DNA of 13,265 nucleotides from DASXHZ01 sp036488085. GTDB taxonomy: Bacteria; Acidobacteriota; Thermoanaerobaculia; Gp7-AA8. Under the pieces are notes generated by a model. The model saw only the letters and a list, made by a program, of their open reading frames with translations. It made no database searches and was not told where the DNA came from. The position numbers were made by a program, and so were the translations under genes. The stretch is from the NCBI GenBank assembly GCA_036488085.1, contig DASXHZ010000096.1, forward strand, positions 1 to 13,265, in the 5' to 3' direction. This document shows positions 1 to 5,230 of this stretch, piece by piece. Position 1 is the stretch's first letter. The number at the start of each line of letters is the position of its first letter.

Positions 1-1077
1 GACGTCGAGTCGATGGTTCGCGACCTCACTGAGCTCGGCGTCAAGCTGGTGCGGGAAGAGAAGCAGCGCGCCGTCCGCGAGGCCGCCGAGCGCAATGCAC
101 GCGAGCGAATCCTCGACATCCTTCTTCCCGACTCGCGCCGTCCCGCGGCGCGCCCGGCGTTCGTGGCTCCCGAGGAGCAGCAGGCAGAGGCTCCGACCGA
201 GACGCGCGAGAAGCTTGGGCGCTGGCTCGACGAAGGGAAACTCGACGAGCGCGAGATCGAGATCGACGTCAAGGAGCAGAACAACCCGTCGTTCGAGATC
301 TTCTCGGCCCAAGGCGTCGAGGAGATGGGCATCAACATGAAGGACATGCTGCCCGGTCTTTTCGGCGGCCGGTCGAAACAGAAGAAGATCCGGATTGGTG
401 ATGCGCGCGAGATCCTGATCGCCGAAGAAGCGGAAAAGCTGCTCGATCAGCAGAGCGTTTCACGCGAAGCAATCGAACGCGTCGAGCAAAGCGGAATCGT
501 CTTTCTCGACGAGATCGACAAGATCGCCGGACGTCAGAGCTCGGCGCACGGGCCCGATATCTCTCGCGAGGGCGTGCAGCGCGACCTTCTGCCGATCGTC
601 GAAGGCACTACTGTGAACACGAAGTACGGGATGGTGAAGACGGACCACATCCTCTTCATCGCCGCCGGCGCATTCCACGTCGCGAAGCCGTCAGATCTCA
701 TCCCGGAGCTCCAGGGCCGCTTCCCGATTCGCGTCGAGCTCGACTCACTCACCGAAGACGATTTCGTCCTCATCCTCCGCGAACCAAAGAACGCCCTCAC
801 CATGCAATACGTCGCGCTCCTCGGCACCGAGGGTGTCACACTGACGTTCGCCGACGACGCCATCCGCGAGATCGCCCGCTACGCCGCCACCGTGAATGAG
901 AAGACGGAAAACATCGGCGCGCGCCGGTTGCACACGATCCTCGAACGACTCCTCGACGACCTCTCATTCGAAGCGAGCGACCGCTCCGGCGACCAGATCA
1001 CGATCGACGCGACGTATGTCCAGCGCGTGCTCGCCGACACGGTGCGCGATGAAGATCTCTCGCGTTACGTCCTGTAA
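1..1077 (+). CDS. hslU: ATP-dependent protease ATPase subunit HslU (5' truncated)
   Basis: HslU is the AAA+ unfoldase that feeds substrates into the HslV peptidase in the cytoplasm. The frame is open from base 1 (it begins D-V-E-S, before the first Met), so the gene enters from outside the window. Compared with E. coli HslU, roughly the first 90 residues are missing, including the Walker A motif and the pore loop. Visible parts in order are the variable, charged I-domain (about codons 40-150), the Walker B segment GIVFLDEIDKIA (about bases 490-528), the family block GPDISREGVQRDLLP, then HILFIAAGAFHVAKPSDLIP with ELQGRFPIR, the sensor-2 region ENIGARRLHTILERLL, and the canonical C-terminal tail DLSRYVL that docks into HslV. 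The C-terminus is intact. The stop is followed 20 bases later by hicA. hslV is expected upstream but is not visible. Confidence 0.96.
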   Translation, partial: DVESMVRDLTELGVKLVREEKQRAVREAAERNARERILDILLPDSRRPAARPAFVAPEEQQAEAPTETREKLGRWLDEGKLDEREIEIDVKEQNNPSFEIFSAQGVEEMGINMKDMLPGLFGGRSKQKKIRIGDAREILIAEEAEKLLDQQSVSREAIERVEQSGIVFLDEIDKIAGRQSSAHGPDISREGVQRDLLPIVEGTTVNTKYGMVKTDHILFIAAGAFHVAKPSDLIPELQGRFPIRVELDSLTEDDFVLILREPKNALTMQYVALLGTEGVTLTFADDAIREIARYAATVNEKTENIGARRLHTILERLLDDLSFEASDRSGDQITIDATYVQRVLADTVRDEDLSRYVL

Positions 1078-1085
1078 AGCGCTCG

Positions 1086-1091
1086 TACAAT
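1086..1091 (+). promoter_or_regulatory. -10 hexamer TACAAT for a leaderless hicA mRNA
   Basis: TACAAT sits exactly 6 bases before the GTG of hicA (TACAATCGGAACGTG), so transcription would begin at or within a base or two of the start codon. No Shine-Dalgarno is present. I see no convincing -35 at 16-18 bases upstream, which is inside the hslU 3' end. The same 15-base arrangement, with two substitutions, precedes the DUF507 gene. Confidence 0.5.
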
Positions 1092-1097
1092 CGGAAC

Positions 1098-1430
1098 GTG
1101 AAGCGGCGAGATTTCGAGGCCCACTTGGTGCGACATGGCTGCCGGATTCATCGAGAGGGCGGCGCTCACACGGTTTATGTGAACGCGGAAACTCACAAGG
1201 CGGCTCCTCGGCACAACGAGATCAAGACAGGAACCCTCAGGCGCATTTGCCGGGACCTCGAGTCCCGGTCCCGCTCGAGAAGTGGTTGCTCACTCGCCTA
1301 CGACGAGCTTTTCACGGACCACGTGAGCCGGATCGACGCCTTCGAGAGCGAGCTCCCGATTCGTTTCGAGAATCAGTTCCACGGCTTCCTTGAGGTTCGT
1401 CCTCGCCTCATCGAGGGTTTCGCCTTGTGA
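1098..1430 (+). CDS. hicA: HicA-family toxin (mRNA interferase), C-terminus disturbed
   Basis: HicA toxins are small double-stranded-RNA-binding-domain ribonucleases that cut mRNA and are neutralised by HicB. Residues 1-55 match the family well: the start MKRRDFEAHLVRHGC, the active-site stretch REGGAHTVYVN with the presumed catalytic His24, and PRHNEIKTGTLRRICRDL. The family normally ends within a few residues of that point, often with I/V-P-x-P. Here the frame instead runs on for 55 residues, at first Ser/Arg-rich and then antisense to hicB. In the -1 frame the same DNA reads V-P-V-P-L-E-K, which looks like the expected tail, so an indel near base 1260 is likely. The start is GTG, 20 bases after the hslU stop, with no Shine-Dalgarno but with TACAAT 6 bases upstream. 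Its partner HicB lies on the opposite strand and overlaps it tail to tail. It may be a decaying toxin, a functional extended one, or a sequencing error. Confidence 0.75.
   Translation: MKRRDFEAHLVRHGCRIHREGGAHTVYVNAETHKAAPRHNEIKTGTLRRICRDLESRSRSRSGCSLAYDELFTDHVSRIDAFESELPIRFENQFHGFLEVRPRLIEGFAL
1251..1267. repeat. Hairpin-forming inverted repeat at the end of the HicA domain
   Basis: CGGGAC and GTCCCG form a 6-bp stem around the loop CTCGA, at the point where the HicA reading frame stops looking like HicA. A second CTCGAG follows at about 1274-1279. The repeat could mark a rearrangement or slippage point, or be chance in GC-rich DNA. Confidence 0.35.
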
Positions 1431-1514
1431 AATCGCGCCAGGCAATTCCTTGACGAACGCGATGTATCCACCTTCTTCCGCGGACTCGAAAACGGCGGTA
1501 AACGTGGTCGCCAT
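1290..1514 (-). CDS. hicB: HicB-family antitoxin (short form, no DNA-binding tail)
   Basis: HicB binds HicA and blocks its ribonuclease activity. The 74-residue product is a complete HicB core with a partly degraded RNase-H-like fold: TFTAVFESAEEGGYIAFVKE, then LPGAISQGETLDEARTNLKE, then a helix ending AVELILETNREL, and a tail V-V-R-E-K-L-V-V. It lacks the extra HTH or ribbon-helix-helix domain of longer HicB proteins, as is common in the short subfamily. The ATG is 9 bases after the ABC permease stop on the same strand, so it could be read through from the efflux operon. It also has TAACCT 6 bases before the ATG, which could drive it separately. In the usual tandem layout hicA would continue on the same strand. 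Here hicA is on the other strand and the two genes overlap by 141 bases, 3' end to 3' end. Confidence 0.85.
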   Translation of the reverse strand: MATTFTAVFESAEEGGYIAFVKELPGAISQGETLDEARTNLKEAVELILETNRELALEGVDPAHVVREKLVVGE

Positions 1515-1520
1515 CCGACT

Positions 1521-1526
1521 AGGTTA
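1521..1526 (-). promoter_or_regulatory. Possible -10 hexamer TAACCT for hicB
   Basis: On the minus strand TAACCT is followed by AGTCGG and then the hicB ATG, the same 6-base spacing as the hicA and DUF507 starts. It fits TANNNT but is weaker than TACAAT, and no -35 stands out. It overlaps the last codons of the ABC permease gene. Confidence 0.3.
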
Positions 1527-2630
1527 GCTCACCGTCTTCTTGAATGCACGGGCGCTGACGGCGATGAGAACGACTGAGATCGCCAGCAGGGCGAGGACGG
1601 AGTCGAGAAGGTCCGCGAAGCTGGCGCCGCGGATGATGATCCCGCGGGCGATCTTGATGAAGTAGGTCGCCGGGAGAATGTGGGAGACGACGCGGAGCGG
1701 CAGCGGAAGCGATGCGATGGGGAAGATGTAGCCGGAGAGGAGCACCGAGGGCAGCATGATGCCCATCGCGCGCTGCATCGCTTCCATCTGCGACGCGGCC
1801 TGTGACGAGATGAGCAGGCCGAATGAGAGAAGGGCGAGCAGGTAGACGCTCGAGAGTCCGAGGAGAAGCGAGAGACTGCCGTTGATCGGGACGCGAAAGA
1901 CGACACGCATTAGCACCAGCACGATCAGCAGCTCGACGTAAGCGAGCCCGAGGTAGGGAAGGATCTTCCCGAGGACGACGGCGAGGGGGGAAACTGGAGT
2001 GACCATCAACTGCTCGAGCGTCCCGCGCTCGCGCTCCTTCACGATCGCGAATGCCGAGAGGATCGTGCCGGAGAACGTCAGCAGGATCGCGATCAGCCCC
2101 GGGATCAGAAGATTCGCGCTTCGCATGTCGGGATTGAAGAGCATCTGCGGCCGCGCATCGATTGCCTGTTCCGTCGTGTTCGCGCGTGTCATCAATCGCC
2201 GGATGTCTTCCTGCAGTACGACACCGTTCGCCGCGTTCAGCGCCTGGGACGCAATGCTCGAATCGGATCCGTCGATGATGACGCTGACCGTCGCTTGCCG
2301 TTGCGCCGCGAGATTGCGCGCGTAGTCCGGCGGGATCTCGATAGCGACCTGCGCCTTGCCTGAAACGATCGCGTGCTGCAGCTCGTCGCGCGAGTCGGCC
2401 TCGCCGATCACCTGCAGATACGAGGTTGCGCCGAACTGTGTGACGAGTGTCCGGCTCTCCTGCGTCTTGCTCTGGTCGAACACGACCGTCGGAATGTTCT
2501 TGGCGTTCATGTCGATGACGCCGAAGAGAATCAGCTCCCCGACTGGCACGAACAGCGCGAAAAAGAACGTTCCGCGATCGCGGATCATCTGAGTCAGCTC
2601 TTTGCGGAAGACCGCCCAGAATCCGTTCAT
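1524..2630 (-). CDS. ABC-2 type efflux permease (YbhS/YbhR/YhhJ-like)
   Basis: Membrane subunit of an ABC-2 exporter. The 368-residue protein has the family pattern: a short cytoplasmic N-terminus with the amphipathic KELTQMIRDRG stretch, TM1 at about 21-39, a large soluble domain at about 41-172, then TM segments at about 174-196, 217-245, 253-276, 289-309 and 341-360. The cytoplasmic family signature KERERGTLEQLMVTP is at about 198-212. The start ATG overlaps the ATPase stop (ATGA at 2627-2630), with GGAGG 7 bases upstream, so translation is coupled. Many relatives in E. coli have two permease genes (ybhS and ybhR). Here only one is present, which suggests a homodimer. The substrate cannot be told from the sequence; drugs or other hydrophobic compounds are typical. 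Confidence 0.9.
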   Translation of the reverse strand: MNGFWAVFRKELTQMIRDRGTFFFALFVPVGELILFGVIDMNAKNIPTVVFDQSKTQESRTLVTQFGATSYLQVIGEADSRDELQHAIVSGKAQVAIEIPPDYARNLAAQRQATVSVIIDGSDSSIASQALNAANGVVLQEDIRRLMTRANTTEQAIDARPQMLFNPDMRSANLLIPGLIAILLTFSGTILSAFAIVKERERGTLEQLMVTPVSPLAVVLGKILPYLGLAYVELLIVLVLMRVVFRVPINGSLSLLLGLSSVYLLALLSFGLLISSQAASQMEAMQRAMGIMLPSVLLSGYIFPIASLPLPLRVVSHILPATYFIKIARGIIIRGASFADLLDSVLALLAISVVLIAVSARAFKKTVS

Positions 2631-3607
2631 TGCGTTGCCTCCGCGCGCTGCGCCTCTACCTCGCGGCCGCGCGTCTCCGTGAGCCGCACGAAGACGTCCT
2701 CGAGCGACGCCTCGATCGGCCGCACGGTGACCTCGCCGGCGCCGAAGCTTTCGAGGTCGTGCTCGATCTTCGCGTCGCCTATGTTTGCATCGATCAGAAG
2801 ATGCAGCGACGTTCCGAAAATCGTTGCAGCACGGATGTACTGAAGGGTCTTCGCGCTCTTCATCAACACAGCGACGCTCTCTGTCCCTTCGGCCTGAACC
2901 CGGCGTGTCCCTTCGGGAGTCACCTCATCGAGGTGCTTGAGCGCCTCCGGCCGGCCGCTGACGATCAGCTTCGCGAGATAGAGATAGGCGACGGACGCAC
3001 ACCGCTCCGCCTCGTCCATGTAGTGCGTCGTGACGAAAAACGTGACGCCGCTTCCGGCAAGCTCGAAGAGGAGGTCCCATAACTCGCGGCGCGCGACCGG
3101 GTCGATGCCGGCGGTCGGCTCGTCAAGGAAGAGGACGCGCGGCCGGTGCATAAGCGCGGCGGCGAGGGCCAGCCGCTGCTTCCAGCCACCCGAGAGCGCG
3201 GCGGCGAGACGGTTGCGGTACGGCGCGATGTGCGTCAGCTCGATCGCCCACTCCTTCCGCTCTTTGCGATCATTACCTTTCAGGCGATAGATCGAGCTGA
3301 AGAAGTCGAGATTCTCGTCAACCGTGAGGTCGCGGTAGAGCGAGAAAGCCTGCGATACGTAGCCGATGTGCTGCCGCACCTCCTCGCCCTGCGTTTCGAC
3401 ATTCAGTCCGTCGACGAACGCCTGCCCGGCGGTCGGCGCGAGAAGGCCACAGAGGATTCGGATGAGTGTCGACTTGCCCGAACCGTTGGGACCGAGGAGC
3501 CCAAAGATCTCGCCGCGCGGGACTTGGAGCGTGACGTCGTCGAGCGCGCGGAACTTGCCGAAGTCCTTCGACACGCCCTGAACGTCGACGCCGATCTCAC
3601 CGCTCAC
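2627..3607 (-). CDS. ABC transporter ATP-binding protein, drug-efflux type
   Basis: Nucleotide-binding subunit of the exporter, 326 residues. From the chosen start it shows Walker A GPNGSGKST (39-47), Q-loop around Gln86 (YVSQAFSLY), signature LSGGWKQR (138-145), Walker B RVLFLDEPTAGID (157-169) and switch His195 in TTHYMDEAE. A C-terminal region with the motif I-E-A-S-L-E-D-V-F-V is typical of CcmA/DrrA-type ATPases. I placed the start at GTG 3607 because it overlaps the hlyD stop (GTGA) and lies just ahead of the first conserved strand. The frame is open further upstream to 3877, but that part only shadows hlyD. It is the third gene of the operon, coupled at both ends by 4-bp overlaps with the adaptor and permease genes. 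Confidence 0.95.
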   Translation of the reverse strand: MSGEIGVDVQGVSKDFGKFRALDDVTLQVPRGEIFGLLGPNGSGKSTLIRILCGLLAPTAGQAFVDGLNVETQGEEVRQHIGYVSQAFSLYRDLTVDENLDFFSSIYRLKGNDRKERKEWAIELTHIAPYRNRLAAALSGGWKQRLALAAALMHRPRVLFLDEPTAGIDPVARRELWDLLFELAGSGVTFFVTTHYMDEAERCASVAYLYLAKLIVSGRPEALKHLDEVTPEGTRRVQAEGTESVAVLMKSAKTLQYIRAATIFGTSLHLLIDANIGDAKIEHDLESFGAGEVTVRPIEASLEDVFVRLTETRGREVEAQRAEATQ

Positions 3608-4566
3608 TGCGCCTGTCCCTTGACGCCGAAGTCCACCTCGGCCGCCATTCCAGCGTGGAAGCCTGAGTTCGGATCGACGACGACCTTCACACCAAACACC
3701 TGCTCCGCGCGTTGCGCCCGCGTCTGCACGTTGCGCGGCGTGAATTCGCCCTGCGAGCTGACGGTTGCGACATGGCCTGGGAACCACTTGTTGGGAAACG
3801 TGTCGGTGCGGACGCGGACGGGCATGCCGACCTTGACGAGACCGAACATCGTCTCCGGGACGAAAACGCGAACCCACAGTTGGTCGCTCTCGAGGATCTC
3901 GGCGACCGGCTGATTGGGGGCGACGATGTCTCCGGGGCGCAGCCCGAACGACTGCACGACGCCGTTGACGGTCGACTTCACATCCGCTTCCGAACGCTGC
4001 TTCAGGAGCTCGGCCAGATGGCGCTGCTGCTGTTCGGCCTGCGCTCTCGCCGCCGCGATGTCTTCCCTTCGCGTACCCTCCTGAAGGAGGCGCAGATCGT
4101 CGGCTGACATCTTGGCCTTCGTCGCGGCGTCGTCGTAGAGCTGTTTCGAGATGATGCCGTAGTGGAAAAGCGCGAGTTGGTGCTCGCGGTTGTGCTCGTC
4201 GTTCGCCGCGGTGGCCTGAGCCTTCGCGATCTCCTCCGGGCGCGGACCGTTGACGGCTTTCGCGAGGCTCGCCTGCGATGCCTGAATCACCGACTGCTGC
4301 ACGGCGATCTGGCGGTCGACGGTGTCGGTCTCCAGCTCCGCGATCACTTGCCCGACGGTGACGAGCGAGCCTTCATCGACGAGGACGCGCGCCACGCGGC
4401 CGCCTGCCAGCGACCCGACGTTTACGGTCCGCGCCTCGATCGTCCCGCTGTACGTCAGCTCCTGCGGTTTTCGTTCGTTTCGCAGGTAGAGAAACGTCGC
4501 CACCGCCGCGGCGAGGAGCAGGACCACGAGAATCACGGCGCGGAGCGCCTTTCGTTTTGCGGGCAC
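3604..4566 (-). CDS. HlyD-family periplasmic adaptor (membrane fusion protein, YbhG-like)
   Basis: Adaptor that links the inner-membrane ABC exporter to an outer-membrane channel. The 320-residue protein has a basic N-terminus and one membrane anchor (about 9-28), the first half of a lipoyl domain (GTIEARTVNVG to VIAELET, about 41-80), a long alpha-helical hairpin with coiled-coil character (about 85-195, rich in Gln, Ala and Glu), the second lipoyl half beginning S-T-V-N-G-V-V (about 197-230), and a beta-barrel domain with LWVRVFVPE. The GTG at 4566 was chosen because GGAGG lies 5 bases upstream and the anchor follows directly. The frame is open further back to 4743, but that stretch shadows tetR. 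No outer-membrane TolC-type gene is in the window, so a channel encoded elsewhere is presumably recruited. Confidence 0.92.
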   Translation of the reverse strand: MPAKRKALRAVILVVLLLAAAVATFLYLRNERKPQELTYSGTIEARTVNVGSLAGGRVARVLVDEGSLVTVGQVIAELETDTVDRQIAVQQSVIQASQASLAKAVNGPRPEEIAKAQATAANDEHNREHQLALFHYGIISKQLYDDAATKAKMSADDLRLLQEGTRREDIAAARAQAEQQQRHLAELLKQRSEADVKSTVNGVVQSFGLRPGDIVAPNQPVAEILESDQLWVRVFVPETMFGLVKVGMPVRVRTDTFPNKWFPGHVATVSSQGEFTPRNVQTRAQRAEQVFGVKVVVDPNSGFHAGMAAEVDFGVKGQAQ

Positions 4567-5161
4567 TGAAACCTCCGTTACTCCAGAGATCGATGAGCGC
4601 GTCGACGTACGTGTCGAGCGGATACGACGGGAACTTGATGACGTGCTGGTAGAGCACGTATGCGTGAAGCGATCCGAGAAAGAGCCGCGCGGCGGCGCGC
4701 TCGTCGCCGATCCGAATGCGTCCAGCGTCGCGCGCCCGGGCAAAGTACGCCTCGATCACCCGTAGTGCCCGCCGCGGCGGCGCTCCCTCGGCCTCCCGGT
4801 CGAACGGGAGGCGGAGCTCGCGCGCGCCCTCGTGCATGTGGACGGCGATGACCGTCGAAATGACGCCCGCCAAGAACGGGATGAGCTCGCGTGCAAAGTG
4901 CCGGAGCACGACGCGCGGATCTTCATGCCCCGACAGTGATTCGAGCGCCTGGATGCTCGGCGGCAACTCGATGTTGCCCCCCTCCATCGCCTCGAAGAAG
5001 AGCTGCTGCTTCGACTTGACGTGCCGCAAGAGCGCGGCGGGCGTCACCTTCAGTTCGCCGGCGATGTCAGCAAGCGTGGCCGCTTCGAAGCCCTTCTGCG
5101 CGAAGACGCGTCGCGCGACGGCCAGCAGTTCGGGACGTTGGATCGTTGCCGGGCGGCCCAT
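4373..5161 (-). CDS. TetR-family repressor of the efflux operon, with 3' run-on into hlyD
   Basis: TetR/CecR-like regulator. Residues 1-50 carry the HTH domain (LLAVARRVFAQKGFEAATL, then ADIAGELKVTPAALLRHVKS), followed by an all-helical ligand domain ending near YVDALIDLW (about 187-195). Family members end near 190-220 residues. Here the frame runs to 262 residues and overlaps the hlyD coding region by 194 bases. The extra tail is Arg/Pro/Gly/Lys-rich and looks like a shadow of hlyD. A TAA at 4580-4578, in a neighbouring frame, lies exactly at the expected end and just ahead of the hlyD ribosome binding site, so one base seems to be missing near 4581. The ATG at 5161 sits inside a 28-bp palindrome that is the probable operator. 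No Shine-Dalgarno is visible, so the mRNA is probably near-leaderless. It most likely represses itself and the three transporter genes. Confidence 0.88.
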   Translation of the reverse strand: MGRPATIQRPELLAVARRVFAQKGFEAATLADIAGELKVTPAALLRHVKSKQQLFFEAMEGGNIELPPSIQALESLSGHEDPRVVLRHFARELIPFLAGVISTVIAVHMHEGARELRLPFDREAEGAPPRRALRVIEAYFARARDAGRIRIGDERAAARLFLGSLHAYVLYQHVIKFPSYPLDTYVDALIDLWSNGGFSARKTKGAPRRDSRGPAPRRGGGDVSLPAKRTKTAGADVQRDDRGADRKRRVAGRRPRGARPRR

Positions 5162-5187
5162 TTGTAAATAAACGTATATTTACAAAT
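5160..5187. promoter_or_regulatory. 28-bp palindromic operator over the tetR start codon
   Basis: The arms ATTTGTAAATA (5160-5170) and TATTTACAAAT (5177-5187) are perfect reverse complements, and the central ACGT (5172-5175) is also symmetric. Thirteen of 14 base pairs match; only 5171/5176 break the dyad. It is a very AT-rich island in GC-rich DNA, includes the tetR ATG, and is the expected shape of a TetR-family operator. Repressor bound here would block the promoter and the leader together. Confidence 0.85.
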
Positions 5188-5199
5188 GCGATTCGTCAA
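5171..5199 (-). promoter_or_regulatory. tetR-hlyD-ABC-permease promoter
   Basis: On the minus strand TTGACG (5199-5194) is followed after exactly 17 bases by TACGTT (5176-5171). The first is a strong -35 match; the second fits TANNNT but matches the -10 consensus poorly. The -10 lies in the centre of the palindrome, and the start site would fall 0-3 bases before the tetR ATG, which agrees with the lack of a Shine-Dalgarno. Confidence 0.55.
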
Positions 5200-5228
5200 G
5201 GGGCACAGAGTGCCCCCTGACTGAGGGG
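5200..5228. terminator. Two overlapping hairpins after the TonB receptor gene
   Basis: GGGGCAC (5200-5206) pairs with GTGCCCC (5210-5216) around the loop AGA. CCCCT (5214-5218) pairs with AGGGG (5224-5228) around GACTG. The two stems share bases 5214-5216, so only one can form at a time. They fill the gap between the receptor stop (5231) and the tetR -35 (5199). No T-run follows the strong stem on the minus strand, so if this is a terminator it is atypical; an RNA-stabilising 3' structure is also possible. Confidence 0.4.
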
Positions 5229-5230
5229 AG

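Noticed and set aside
3608..3877. N-terminal extension of the ABC ATPase
   Set aside because: The frame is open but lies in the hlyD coding region, is Arg-rich without structure, and the GTGA overlap at 3604-3607 gives a normal start.
2373..3913. Several + strand open frames of 150-255 codons across the ABC genes
   Set aside because: They mirror the ATPase and permease codons, have no recognisable motifs or ribosome binding sites, and end arbitrarily.
4567..4743. N-terminal extension of the HlyD adaptor
   Set aside because: It is a Ser/Arg/Thr-rich shadow of tetR. The GTG at 4566 has a strong Shine-Dalgarno and is followed directly by the membrane anchor.
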